This document shows, one piece after another, positions 42,950-51,836 of a stretch of 64,000 bases of DNA. Position 1 is the first letter of the stretch; each line of letters starts with the position of its first letter. Both the position numbers and the translations under genes were made by a program. Source of the DNA: SUG2458 sp051872335. Lineage in GTDB: Bacteria; Bacillota_I; Bacilli_A; RFN20; CAG-826. The notes beneath the pieces are model-generated. The model made no database searches and was not told where the DNA came from. It worked only from the letters and a program-made list of their open reading frames with translations. The DNA is taken from NCBI GenBank assembly GCA_051872335.1, contig JBJEDT010000025.1, positions 1 to 64,000 on the forward strand, given 5' to 3'.

Positions 42950-43717
42950 ATGAAAAAGACAATAGGTGAAAAAATAAAAGAGATTAGAATTCAAAACAAT
43001 CTTACGATGGATGAACTTGCTAAAGAACTAGGATATTCTTCGCGTTCAACAATCAACAAAATAGAAAAAGGCATTAACGATATTAGTTATGAAAAACTAC
43101 TTTTACTTTTGAAAAAATATGAAATTAGTATGGATGAATTTCTTGAAGAAAAAGATGAATTATCTTTAAAATGCCCTAGCAAAGATAGCAACCTATTTAT
43201 TTCTTTTAGTGGTAGAGATTTTGGCAATTGTTACGATATTGCTCATCATAAAATGAATGAGAATGATAGGTATATAGCATTTAAAGATTTATCATATCAT
43301 TCTTGTAGTAAATGTAATTATGAGTGCTTCAAGAAGCAATGCAAATATAGAAATGATGATATATATAAATTAATTAACGCTTCGTTTCAGTATAATAATG
43401 TTATATTGTTAGTTCCTATGTATTGTTCAAATCCATCTTCTTTATATTTTGTTTTTAATGAAAGAATGCAAGATTATTTCAACGAAAATAGTGAAAAATG
43501 GGATGAGTTTGTGAATAAATTAAATATCATAGCTATTTTGGGAAGTGAAGAAGAAACTCCTCAATTTATTCCAACATTGTTAAATTTATTAAATGGCAAT
43601 AAAAATAAACTACTTAAAATTGAAAGGCACAAGTTTAAATTAAAGCTTAACGATAAAGCAATAAACAATACACGATTATTAAAAGAGATTGATAACTTTT
43701 CATTTTCTTCTAAATAG
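42950..43717 (+). CDS. XRE-family HTH protein with flavodoxin-like C-terminal domain
   Basis: 255 residues. HTH at about 3-60 ('LTMDELAKELGYSSRSTINKIEKG'). The remainder resembles an NADPH-dependent FMN-reductase/flavodoxin-like fold: 'NLFISFSGRDFGNC' in the phosphate-loop position, a Cys-rich segment 'SCSKCNYECFKKQCKYRNDD' and 'NNVILLVPMYCSNPSSLYFVF' (the 'PVYxxxxsa' flavin strand). This pairing suggests a redox-responsive repressor. It starts 1 bp after the Fic stop, so it belongs to that operon. Start chosen at ATG 42950; the frame could be extended upstream only within the Fic gene. Confidence 0.65.
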   Translation: MKKTIGEKIKEIRIQNNLTMDELAKELGYSSRSTINKIEKGINDISYEKLLLLLKKYEISMDEFLEEKDELSLKCPSKDSNLFISFSGRDFGNCYDIAHHKMNENDRYIAFKDLSYHSCSKCNYECFKKQCKYRNDDIYKLINASFQYNNVILLVPMYCSNPSSLYFVFNERMQDYFNENSEKWDEFVNKLNIIAILGSEEETPQFIPTLLNLLNGNKNKLLKIERHKFKLKLNDKAINNTRLLKEIDNFSFSSK

Positions 43718-43766
43718 ATATTAGATGCCCATTTGTAGCTTCTTTTAATTTTTTTATTATAATTGA

Positions 43767-44330
43767 TTATTTTTTAAAACCACATTTTGGACAAACACCA
43801 TTTTCGTTTAATAAAATACCACATAATGGGCATCTATCTTTGCTTGTAGATACTTCATATGTTTCAGTTGCAGCATTAACACCACTTGTAAATGTTAAAC
43901 GAACAATATTTAATTTATCTTTTAATAATGAATATACAATTTTAATCATACCTTCGACTGTCATTGTTTCCTTTGTAACAACTAAACGACATTCAGGATA
44001 AGCTTTGCATAATTCATTTTCAAAAGCTTCACCTTTCATTTTATTAGTAGGAGCTCCATTACGAATTCCTTGTTTTTCATATACTTCTAAAACAGCAGGT
44101 AATAAAGGATCATCTTCTCTTAAAATTAATGCATGATCAAAATTTTTTAAAACACTCCAAGCAATATTTTTGATTTCATTACATGGGAAAACCATGTTAA
44201 CACCATCATTAATTGAATCTTCAACTTCAATTGTTAAAACACCAGTGTGTCCATGAAGATATTGAGCTTCTCCCTTAAAGCCATAAAATCTGTGAGCATA
44301 TTGTAGGTCTAATGTTGTAATACTTCTCAT
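43767..44330 (-). CDS. 6-pyruvoyl-tetrahydropterin synthase/QueD-like protein with C-terminal zinc ribbon
   Basis: 187 residues. T-fold of the 6-PTPS/QueD family: zinc His in 'LQYAHRFYGF' and 'YLHGHTGVLTIEV', and 'NFDHALILRED'. The Cys that QueD uses (C-x3-HGH) is absent ('GEAQYLHGHT'), so standard carboxy-tetrahydropterin synthesis is doubtful. An appended C4 zinc ribbon 'CPLCGILLNENGVCPKCGF' at 168-185 is unusual for QueD. No queuosine genes (queC, queE, queF) nearby. Function unclear: a pterin-binding or RNA-interacting derivative is possible. Confidence 0.75.
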   Translation of the reverse strand: MRSITTLDLQYAHRFYGFKGEAQYLHGHTGVLTIEVEDSINDGVNMVFPCNEIKNIAWSVLKNFDHALILREDDPLLPAVLEVYEKQGIRNGAPTNKMKGEAFENELCKAYPECRLVVTKETMTVEGMIKIVYSLLKDKLNIVRLTFTSGVNAATETYEVSTSKDRCPLCGILLNENGVCPKCGFKK

Positions 44331-44363
44331 TTTTTACTTTCTCCTTTTCATTTAATAAGTGTA

Positions 44364-44753
44364 TTATGATTTGTGTTTTTCAAGACAAGATTTGCATAAT
44401 CCAGTAAAAAGAATTTCATGATCATCACTTTTAAAACCATCAGGTAAAATAACTGATTCGTTCAAATTATCTTTAGTTTTAATAGCAACGTCAAAAATTT
44501 TTCCACAGCAATTGCATCTTGCATGATAATGTGGAATAACTATGTGATCGAAGCGATCTACTTCACCAGGAAGACTAATCTTTCTAATTAGATTATCTTC
44601 TGCTAGTGAGCGAAGATTACGATAAACAGTTGCTTTACTAATATGAGGAAACGATGAATGAATATGATCAAAAACCATTTCACTAGTCACGTGGCATGCT
44701 AATTCATTGACTGCTTCCAATATTATTTCTTTTTGCATTGTTAATCTTTTCAT
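44364..44753 (-). CDS. Fur-family metalloregulator (PerR/Fur/Zur)
   Basis: 129 residues. N-terminal winged helix ('HVTSEMVFDHIHSSFPHISKATVYRNLRSL') and a dimerisation domain with metal sites: 'HYHARCNCCGKIFDV' and structural-zinc Cys pairs 'CNCC' and 'GLCKSC'. The DNA-binding part reads like PerR ('ISKATVYRNL'). Which metal or peroxide it senses cannot be told. A Fur/Per-box-like sequence lies just upstream, suggesting autoregulation. Only 33 bp upstream of the QueD-like gene, on the same strand, so possibly co-transcribed. Confidence 0.9.
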   Translation of the reverse strand: MKRLTMQKEIILEAVNELACHVTSEMVFDHIHSSFPHISKATVYRNLRSLAEDNLIRKISLPGEVDRFDHIVIPHYHARCNCCGKIFDVAIKTKDNLNESVILPDGFKSDDHEILFTGLCKSCLEKHKS

Positions 44754-44767
44754 TTTATCCTCCTTAT

Positions 44768-44782
44768 TGATAATTATTCCTA
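44768..44782. promoter_or_regulatory. Fur/PerR-box-like operator
   Basis: TGATAATTATTCCTA matches the 7-1-7 inverted repeat TGATAAT-N-ATTATCA at 10 of 14 arm positions. It lies 14 bp upstream of the fur-family ATG (44753), overlapping the expected promoter/leader. Confidence 0.4.
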
Positions 44783-44859
44783 TTTAATAATAATTCTTGT
44801 TAATGAATATGTCAAATTATATACTTTATAAATTTAACTCATAAAAACATCTAATAATT

Positions 44860-45633
44860 TTACTGAATTGATTTATGAAAAATATTATAAGTTACATAAT
44901 CTTTATCTTTTAAATAAAACAACTTTTGAATATTGTATATTCCAAACATTAAACCTGAGAAAATAATAATAACAGAAAGTGTATAAAACCAATTTATTGT
45001 GAACCATCCATAATGGGCTCTTTCTCCAATATATAGAAATTCAAAAGGAACACCATGAGAATCATATACATAGAAATAATTAATACTATAGCCCAAAACA
45101 TCATTAAAATATGAATTTAAAATAATAGCAGGAATTAAAAGACAAAATACAACACCCATTCCATAGAAAAATGATTTCAAATCAATTCTTACTATTTTAA
45201 AAATAACAGCATATAAAGCTCCTACAACAATAAGTAGATGTCCCCAAATATAAGCTTGAGCTCTAATACATAAAATTGTACTATATCCTACTAGAGCATC
45301 TGCATAAACTAAAGAAGCAAATGCACATAATAAATTTAAACTCCATACAATAGAGGTGGCTATTTTACTTCTAAATACAAGCGCAATAAAAACCATTATG
45401 TTTCCAAAATGGCAAACCTGCAAAGGTAGTATTTCAGGATCCCATCCATTACGAATAAAAATATCAATATTTCTTGTAATAAGTACTACTAAAGATAGAA
45501 CTCCTATTACAACACCAACAATATATTTTGTTTTATATGATCTATTTTTTAAAAGAAAATATAATGCCACCATAACAATAACGGGAGACAAAATATAAAG
45601 AATATGTCCAAAAGACCACATTTCAAATTTCAT
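44860..45633 (-). CDS. YwaF/TIGR02206-family integral membrane protein
   Basis: 257 residues, seven predicted transmembrane helices. The signature 'EILPLQVCHFGNIMVF' and 'FEMWSFGHILYILSPVIVM' are typical of the YwaF family. Function unknown. GAGGT site before ATG. No linked partner. Confidence 0.82.
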   Translation of the reverse strand: MKFEMWSFGHILYILSPVIVMVALYFLLKNRSYKTKYIVGVVIGVLSLVVLITRNIDIFIRNGWDPEILPLQVCHFGNIMVFIALVFRSKIATSIVWSLNLLCAFASLVYADALVGYSTILCIRAQAYIWGHLLIVVGALYAVIFKIVRIDLKSFFYGMGVVFCLLIPAIILNSYFNDVLGYSINYFYVYDSHGVPFEFLYIGERAHYGWFTINWFYTLSVIIIFSGLMFGIYNIQKLFYLKDKDYVTYNIFHKSIQ

Positions 45634-45687
45634 AAAAATACCTCACTAATTTTATAATTTCAATCACTATAATAATACTATAAAAGT

Positions 45688-47067
45688 TTAGTTGATTTGT
45701 TTAATTAAATCATCTAATCCATCTTGCTGAAGAACTTTCATTAAAAATGGAACTAAATATAAAGGAATGGTTAAAATCTTATTACTGTCATTATATCCTA
45801 ATTTGTTTTCAGATATTTTAATTGCCAAATATAATTCATTATGATTTTTAAATTTTTCTAACGACTTTAAAGAACCTCTTGACTTTTTTGCATCTATTGG
45901 AATTATTTTAGAATTATATTCGATTATAAACTCAAATTCAGCATCATTTTTTCCTCTCCAGTAAAAAAGTTTATAATTTGAAAAAATTAATTCAGATGCT
46001 ACATAATTTTCTATAAATATTCCAGATAATGTATTTCTTGAATTCTTATCAATAAAAGTTATTGGATTTACTTTACTTTGATAAGAAAACATTCCTATAT
46101 CAGACAAGTATAAACGAAATAATGATTCTTCTGAACTTATTAATGGTAATGAGATTTTTTCTTTAACAAGTGAAGATTTATTAATAATATAAGCAAGCTC
46201 CAACCAATCAATTGGATTCCTTAAATCTCTATTTTTCAAATTACTTCCTATAATAGTAGATTTAAAATTTTTTGATTCTTTATTTAATTGTGAAAAAATA
46301 TTTTCATATATTTTTTTAGATCTAACAATAGATTCAGAACTTGCTTGATATAAATCCATATCAGAAAGATAATTATCGTATAAATCTTTTAATATTTGAC
46401 GAGCCTTTTGATAATCGCCTGTAGAAATAAATTCATTTACTGCTTCAGGCATACCACCTACTAACATATATTCATAAAAAACTTCTAATGCTTTTTGATG
46501 AACCAAATCAGTACATTGTTTACCTTCTTTAAAAGAAGTACTAATTTCATCATATAATGATTTATTTCTATTAATCAAAAATTCTTCAAAATTCATTGGA
46601 TATATCGTCAATTGATTTATATTACCTACTGGAAATAAAAACCCGCTATCATGCTTAGTTCCTCTTTTTTTATTTTCTCTTTGGATCTTTATTCTTACCA
46701 TAGAACCAGAGACAATTATAGGTATCTCTTTATAATCTTGATTAAAATATTTCATTAATGTTATTATAGGCAAACACTCTTGTGCTTCATCAAAAATTAA
46801 TAGGGTATCTTTGCCAATAACCATATCATATGATAAAGATAAATAATTAATGATTTCTTTAGGATTTATATGATTCATACAATAGTTAACAAAATCATGT
46901 TCAACACGACAGTCAATATATATATATTTATTTTTAAAATATTTTTCAGCAAAAAGAGTTTTCATTAAATAAGTTTTTCCTACTTGACGTGCTCCCCATA
47001 CCATCAATGGCTTTCTTCTATCATTGTGTAACCAATCAATTAAATCATTTATATACTTTCTATACAT
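45688..47067 (-). CDS. AAA ATPase with DUF4143 (AAA_14-DUF4143), copy 1
   Basis: 459 residues from ATG 47067 (GGTG site). Walker A 'MVWGARQVGKTYLMKTL', Walker B 'DTLLIFDEAQECL' and sensor 'IPIIVSGSMV' form the ATPase. DUF4143 starts near 190 ('LYDNYLSDMDLYQASS' region) and ends in a nuclease-like strand 'GKNDAEFEFIIEYNSKIIPIDAKKSRGS' with E...D-A-K in place of D...E-V-K. These ATPases are abundant in gut Firmicutes; their role is not settled. Directly upstream are three direct repeats with a 33-34 bp period. A paralogue with its own repeat set lies at 54048-55394. Confidence 0.85.
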   Translation of the reverse strand: MYRKYINDLIDWLHNDRRKPLMVWGARQVGKTYLMKTLFAEKYFKNKYIYIDCRVEHDFVNYCMNHINPKEIINYLSLSYDMVIGKDTLLIFDEAQECLPIITLMKYFNQDYKEIPIIVSGSMVRIKIQRENKKRGTKHDSGFLFPVGNINQLTIYPMNFEEFLINRNKSLYDEISTSFKEGKQCTDLVHQKALEVFYEYMLVGGMPEAVNEFISTGDYQKARQILKDLYDNYLSDMDLYQASSESIVRSKKIYENIFSQLNKESKNFKSTIIGSNLKNRDLRNPIDWLELAYIINKSSLVKEKISLPLISSEESLFRLYLSDIGMFSYQSKVNPITFIDKNSRNTLSGIFIENYVASELIFSNYKLFYWRGKNDAEFEFIIEYNSKIIPIDAKKSRGSLKSLEKFKNHNELYLAIKISENKLGYNDSNKILTIPLYLVPFLMKVLQQDGLDDLIKQIN

Positions 47068-47091
47068 TATTATCACCAATAATATTTTATT

Positions 47092-47185
47092 ATTAATTAC
47101 ACTTTTTAGCAACTATTTTTATATAATTAATTACACCTTTTGGGTAATTTTGACACTAATTAATTACACCTTTTAGGTAATTTTG
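47092..47185. repeat. Iteron-like triple direct repeat upstream of AAA/DUF4143 copy 1
   Basis: Unit AATTAATTACACCTTTT then RGGTAATTTTG (28 bp). Copies at 47125-47152 and 47158-47185 differ at one base; a third, weaker copy starts at 47092. The shared TTACAC cores start at 47097, 47131 and 47164, spacing 34 and 33 bp, about three helical turns. The array ends 25 bp from the ATPase ATG. Confidence 0.85.
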
Positions 47186-47302
47186 CTATATTTTATACTA
47201 AATTGTTAGAATTTTATAGTAATTTAAAAATATTATTAATTATAAATAACAATTAGACAAATAATTAATATAGATAAAAATAAATATTTATAAAAAGATT
47301 TA

Positions 47303-47331
47303 TTTAAAAGAAAGCGTGTAATGTGTATAAT
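47303..47331 (+). promoter_or_regulatory. Promoter of the dnaX operon
   Basis: TATAAT at 47326-47331 with a weak -35 (TTTAAA, 47303-47308) at 17 bp. The stretch 47186-47300 is AT-rich; I see no SRP RNA, which often precedes dnaX in Bacilli. Confidence 0.5.
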
Positions 47332-47348
47332 ATGAATAGGTGATTTTC

Positions 47349-49304
47349 ATGGCTTATAAAGCATTATATAGAACATATCGACCTACGACATTTAAAGAAG
47401 TTGCTGGTCAAGCTCATATTGTAAAAACTCTAAAAAATGCTCTTGCATGTAATAAGATAGCACATGCTTATCTTTTCTGTGGCCCACGTGGTACTGGAAA
47501 AACAACAATGGCTAAACTTTTAGCAAAAGCATTAAATTGTGAAGAAGGAATTGGTCATCAATGTAATCATTGTTCAAACTGTATTTCAATAAATGAAGGG
47601 AGTCATCCTGATGTAATTGAAATTGACGCTGCAAGTAACAATGGTGTTGAAGATGTACGTGACATTATTGAACGAGTTAAATATTCTCCTATAAAAGGAA
47701 AATATAAAGTTTATATTATTGATGAAGTTCATATGATGTCTCCTAATGCTTTTAATGCATTATTAAAAACATTAGAAGAACCACCAGCAAATGTTATTTT
47801 TATTCTAGCAACAACTGAGCCTCATAAAGTATTACCTACTATTCTTTCTCGTTGTCAACGATATGACTTTTCCAAAGTAGATGATAAATCACTTGCTGAA
47901 AGATTAAAAGAAATTTTAAATATTGAAAATGTAACATACACTGAAGATGCCTTAGATTTAATTATCTCTTTATCTGATGGTGGTGTTCGTGATGCTTTAT
48001 CTTTACTTGATCAGGCCATTGCCTATTGTGGAAACAAAATTACAAGAACTGATATTGAAGATATATTTGGAATTGTAAGTATAGAAGAAGTGTGTAACTT
48101 AATCTTAAGTATTTATAAAGGTGAAATAAAAGAAGTTTTAGAAAAGATTAATTATCTAATTGAACATGGTAGTGATATTAGAAGATTAACAAGTGACTTC
48201 TTAGAAGTTTGTAAAGACATTATTATCTATAATAAAATCGAAGATGAATCATTCTTAATGAAAACAAATAAAGAACAAGTATTAAAACTATGTGATTTAA
48301 TTTCATCAGAAGATGCTAATAAGATGATAGATATTTTATTAAAAGCACAATCTGAATTTAAAGTTGTTAATAATATTAGATCATTACTTGAAGTTACAAT
48401 TCTAAAACTCACATTAATAAGAAATGATTCAAAAGATAGAGTAACTAAACAAGTGGAAATAGAAGAAATTAAAGAAACTACTTCTACTCCTGTTCAAAAA
48501 GAAATAGAAACTTCAATTCCTTCTCAAATAGTTATTCAAAAAGAGGAAATTAATACTCAAGAAAACTCTCATAAAGAAGAAGTATTAACTAAACAAGTAG
48601 TAGAAAAAAAACAAGAAGAAACTACTCCTTTTATAAAAGAAGATCCTCCTAAAGAAGAAATAATACAAGATATTAAATCTGAACCAAGCAATTTTAATCC
48701 TTCACCTACTCCTTCTTATAAACAAGAAGAAATATTACCAAAAGAAAATGTTCAACCTGTTTATAAAGAAGAACCTGTAGTTAAAAAAGAAGATACTATA
48801 TTAAAAAGTGATGAATTACCACCTTTTATGAAAGATGAACCTCGTGTTACTCCGCCTATAGTTCAACCACAAATTGAATTAATCGAAGTTAAACAATCAG
48901 GAATTTTAAATGAATTAGATGATGAAACTATTATTAATTTAATGGCTACTGGTGATAAACAAGCAAAAACTAATTTAATTAATAATTGGAAGAAATTACA
49001 AGATTATTTATTAGGTTCAGAATACTCTGCTTTTGCATCTTTACTACGAGATGCCAAACCATTTATTTTAACTAAAGACATTCTTGTAGTACAACTTGAC
49101 TTTGATCACCAAGTACGAAAAATTAATGTTAAAGACAATCAACCATTCCTACAAACACTTATTCAAAAAATTAATGGTTATAAAGTAAGAGTATATGGTA
49201 TCAATAGAAAACGTGCTGTTGAACTATACGGACGTTTCCAATCTTTATATCAAGTTGGTAAATTACCTAAACCTGAAACAATTCATATTGATTTTAAATT
49301 TTAA
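47349..49304 (+). CDS. dnaX: DNA polymerase III gamma/tau subunit DnaX
   Basis: 651 residues from ATG 47349 (AGGTGA 5 nt upstream; the in-frame GTG at 47340 is within that site). Clamp-loader ATPase: 'AYLFCGPRGTGKTTMAKLLAKAL', zinc site 'CEEGIGHQCNHCSNC', 'VYIIDEVHMMSPNAFNALLKTLEEP' and the SRC sensor 'ILSRCQRYDF'. Domain III ends near 365. A long Glu/Lys/Pro linker (about 370-510) leads to a tau-type C-terminal domain (about 520-651) for polymerase binding. First gene of dnaX-ebfC-recR-tmk-holB-ricT-rsmI. Confidence 0.96.
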   Translation: MAYKALYRTYRPTTFKEVAGQAHIVKTLKNALACNKIAHAYLFCGPRGTGKTTMAKLLAKALNCEEGIGHQCNHCSNCISINEGSHPDVIEIDAASNNGVEDVRDIIERVKYSPIKGKYKVYIIDEVHMMSPNAFNALLKTLEEPPANVIFILATTEPHKVLPTILSRCQRYDFSKVDDKSLAERLKEILNIENVTYTEDALDLIISLSDGGVRDALSLLDQAIAYCGNKITRTDIEDIFGIVSIEEVCNLILSIYKGEIKEVLEKINYLIEHGSDIRRLTSDFLEVCKDIIIYNKIEDESFLMKTNKEQVLKLCDLISSEDANKMIDILLKAQSEFKVVNNIRSLLEVTILKLTLIRNDSKDRVTKQVEIEEIKETTSTPVQKEIETSIPSQIVIQKEEINTQENSHKEEVLTKQVVEKKQEETTPFIKEDPPKEEIIQDIKSEPSNFNPSPTPSYKQEEILPKENVQPVYKEEPVVKKEDTILKSDELPPFMKDEPRVTPPIVQPQIELIEVKQSGILNELDDETIINLMATGDKQAKTNLINNWKKLQDYLLGSEYSAFASLLRDAKPFILTKDILVVQLDFDHQVRKINVKDNQPFLQTLIQKINGYKVRVYGINRKRAVELYGRFQSLYQVGKLPKPETIHIDFKF

Positions 49305-49318
49305 AGGAGAAAAATATT

Positions 49319-49612
49319 ATGAACATGCAACAATTATTAGCACAAGCACAAAAAGCACAAAGAGAATTAAATAAAGCTCAACAAGCTTTACAAGAAAAAG
49401 AATTTGAAGCATCTGCAAATGGTGGTGTAACAATTAAAATGAATGGGAAAAGAGAAATTCTAGATCTTCAAATAGATCCTGATTTATTAGACCCATCATC
49501 AAAAGATATGTTACAAGATATGATTAAAGTTGCTTTAAACAATGTCCTTTCTCAAATTGAAAAAGAAAGTGATGCAATTAACGATAAAGTTACTGGTGGA
49601 ATGAGATTCTAG
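49319..49612 (+). CDS. ebfC: YbaB/EbfC nucleoid-associated protein
   Basis: 97 residues. 'MNMQQLLAQAQKAQRELNKAQQALQEKEFEASANGG' region is the coiled helix and 'VTIKMNGKREILDLQIDPDLLD' the sheet core of the family. A DNA-binding dimer always found between dnaX and recR. 14 bp after dnaX, with AAAGGAG. Confidence 0.95.
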   Translation: MNMQQLLAQAQKAQRELNKAQQALQEKEFEASANGGVTIKMNGKREILDLQIDPDLLDPSSKDMLQDMIKVALNNVLSQIEKESDAINDKVTGGMRF

Positions 49613-49615
49613 TTT

Positions 49616-50218
49616 ATGAAAGAACTTAAAGCATTAGATAGATTAACTGAATCCTTTCGTAAATTACCTAGTGTAGGTCAACGCTCTGCTGAGCGTTTTG
49701 CTTATGCTGTTTTAAATATGGATGAAGATACTGTTGATGAATTTGCAAATGCTTTAAAAAATGTAAAAGAAAAAATCCATAAATGTCCTATTTGTGGGTT
49801 ATATACCGAAAACGATATTTGTGAAGTATGTAGCAGTAATGGAAGAAATCACTCTACTTTAATAGTTGTAACTTCTCCAAAAGACGTAGTTGCTTTTGAA
49901 AAACTTGATGGCTTTAATGGAGTTTATCATGTATTAAACGGAAGTATATCTGCTATTAATGGAGTAGGTATCAATGATTTAAATATTGATTCTTTATTTC
50001 CTAGAATTGAAAAAGAACAAATAAAAGAAATTATAATTGCTACTGATCCAACTATAGAAGGTGAAACAACAGCATTATATTTAGCAAAGTTACTAGAAAA
50101 ATATGATGTTGAAGTAACTCGTCTTGCATATGGTCTACCTATGGGTGGACAACTTGATTATGCTGATGCTATGACTTTAAATAAAGCATTACAAGGAAGA
50201 ACTAATTTAAAAAAATAG
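49616..50218 (+). CDS. recR: Recombination mediator RecR
   Basis: 200 residues. HhH ('FRKLPSVGQRSAERFAYAVL'), a Cys4 zinc finger ('HKCPICGLYTENDICEVCSS'), TOPRIM domain ('EIIIATDPTIEGETTALYLA') and Walker-B-like end 'TRLAYGLPMGGQLDYADAMTL'. It loads RecA at gaps with RecO/RecF. 3 bp after ebfC. Confidence 0.97.
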   Translation: MKELKALDRLTESFRKLPSVGQRSAERFAYAVLNMDEDTVDEFANALKNVKEKIHKCPICGLYTENDICEVCSSNGRNHSTLIVVTSPKDVVAFEKLDGFNGVYHVLNGSISAINGVGINDLNIDSLFPRIEKEQIKEIIIATDPTIEGETTALYLAKLLEKYDVEVTRLAYGLPMGGQLDYADAMTLNKALQGRTNLKK

Positions 50219-50229
50219 GAGGTACAACA

Positions 50230-50850
50230 ATGTTTATTACAATTGAAGGAACTGAAGGTAGTGGAAAAACTACTGTTGCTAAAGAACTTGCAAAATTATT
50301 AACCACAAATGGTTATGAAGTAGTCCATACTAGAGAACCAGGTGGAACTCCTATTAGTGAAAGTATTCGTAATGTAATTCTCGATAAGAATAATACTTCA
50401 ATGGATGGCCGTACCGAAGCTTTATTATATGCTGCTAGTAGAAGACAACATTTAGTTGAAAAAATATGGCCTGCTTTAAAAGAAGGCAAAATCGTTTTAT
50501 GTGATCGTTTTTTAGACTCATCACTAGCTTATCAGGGATATGCTAGAGGTTTAGGGTATGATGAAGTTTTAAATATTAATCTATTTGCTACCGAAAATAC
50601 ATATCCTGATTTAACATTATTTTTTGTTATTCAACCAGAAGAAGGTCTACAACGAATTGCTAAAAATAAAAATAGAGAAGTTAATCGTTTAGATTTAGAA
50701 AAACTTCCTTTCCATCAAAAAGTATATGATGCATTTATTGAATTATCAAAAAAATTTCCTGAACGTTATGTAACAATTGATGCATCTCAAAGTCTAGAAA
50801 AAGTAATTAGTGATGCATATAATGCAATACTAGAAAGATTAGGTAAATAA
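50230..50850 (+). CDS. tmk: Thymidylate kinase
   Basis: 206 residues. P-loop 'FITIEGTEGSGKTTVAKEL', 'TREPGGTPISESIRNVIL' (dTMP site), 'LCDRFLDSSLAYQGYARGL' (DR(F/Y)) and LID region near 'NKNREVNRLD'. It phosphorylates dTMP to dTDP. AGGAGG site at 50217-50222. Sits between recR and holB; the Bacillus yaaQ/yaaR genes normally here are missing. Confidence 0.97.
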   Translation: MFITIEGTEGSGKTTVAKELAKLLTTNGYEVVHTREPGGTPISESIRNVILDKNNTSMDGRTEALLYAASRRQHLVEKIWPALKEGKIVLCDRFLDSSLAYQGYARGLGYDEVLNINLFATENTYPDLTLFFVIQPEEGLQRIAKNKNREVNRLDLEKLPFHQKVYDAFIELSKKFPERYVTIDASQSLEKVISDAYNAILERLGK

Positions 50851-50851
50851 T

Positions 50852-51835
50852 ATGAATGTAAACGAGTATCTTTTAAAGCATCAACCGATCATTTATAGAT
50901 CTTTTTGTAATGCAATAAAATATAATCGTTTATCTCATGCCTATTTATTAGTTGGTAATCAAGGTGCTCCTTTAATTGAAACTGCTAAGTTTCTAGCTAA
51001 ATCACTTTTATGTGATAATCCTAGTCCACTTGCTTGTGATAATTGTATTACTTGTTTAAGAATTGATGATGGCAACTATGCTGACTTTTTAATTGTTGAT
51101 GGTTCAAAAGGTACAATAAAAAAAGATGATGTTGCTAAAATTATGGAAGCATGTGAGAAAACTGCTTTAGAAGCAAAAGGACGTTTAGTTTATATTATTC
51201 ATCAAGTAGAAAATATGACTAGTGAAGCTGTTAATGCTTTATTAAAATTTTTAGAAGAACCAGGTAAAGAAATATATGCTTTTTTAACAACTGAAAATGA
51301 AATCAAAGTTTTACCTACAATTATTTCAAGAACTCAAAAATTATATTTACGACCAATTAACCAAGAAAATGTTATTAATGAAGCCATTGAAAAAGGAATA
51401 GCTGAAGATGATGCTCAACTATTATCATTTTTTTATACTGATGCTTCATTAATTGATAAATATGTTGATGAGGGTGATTATCTATATGGTAAAGAATATG
51501 CTCTTTCAACAATTGAATCACTTTTAAAAAGTGATAGAGAAGCCGCTTTTTATATTCAAAGTGTTGTCTCTAATAAATTAAAAACAAAAGAACAAGTTAG
51601 ATTTTATTTAGATATACTTCAAGTACTATTTAGTGAAATGCTTAAAATCAAATCTAATGCTTCTACCATTATCACAAGTTATGATAAAATATTTAAAGAG
51701 TTATCTTCAAAAGTATCAAACATTGAAGATATACTTTCAGAGATTATGCTTACAAGAGGTCGTATTGACTTAAATCTATCTTTAAGTTCATTACTTGATC
51801 ATATTGCTTTTACATTTATTAAAGGAGATGAATAA
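50852..51835 (+). CDS. holB: DNA polymerase III delta' subunit
   Basis: 327 residues. AAA+ clamp-loader stator with a degenerate P-loop ('AYLLVGNQGAPLIETAKFLA', lacking GKT), zinc Cys ('CDNPSPLACDNCITC'), 'RLVYIIHQVENMTSEAVNALLKFLEEP' and 'TIISRTQKLYLRP' (SRC-like). One bp after tmk. Its end contains the ribosome site of ricT. Confidence 0.94.
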   Translation: MNVNEYLLKHQPIIYRSFCNAIKYNRLSHAYLLVGNQGAPLIETAKFLAKSLLCDNPSPLACDNCITCLRIDDGNYADFLIVDGSKGTIKKDDVAKIMEACEKTALEAKGRLVYIIHQVENMTSEAVNALLKFLEEPGKEIYAFLTTENEIKVLPTIISRTQKLYLRPINQENVINEAIEKGIAEDDAQLLSFFYTDASLIDKYVDEGDYLYGKEYALSTIESLLKSDREAAFYIQSVVSNKLKTKEQVRFYLDILQVLFSEMLKIKSNASTIITSYDKIFKELSSKVSNIEDILSEIMLTRGRIDLNLSLSSLLDHIAFTFIKGDE

Positions 51836-51836
51836 A

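Noticed and set aside
47186..47340. SRP RNA gene upstream of dnaX
   Set aside because: The region is AT-rich with no GNAR/GGAA-type helix-8 motif.
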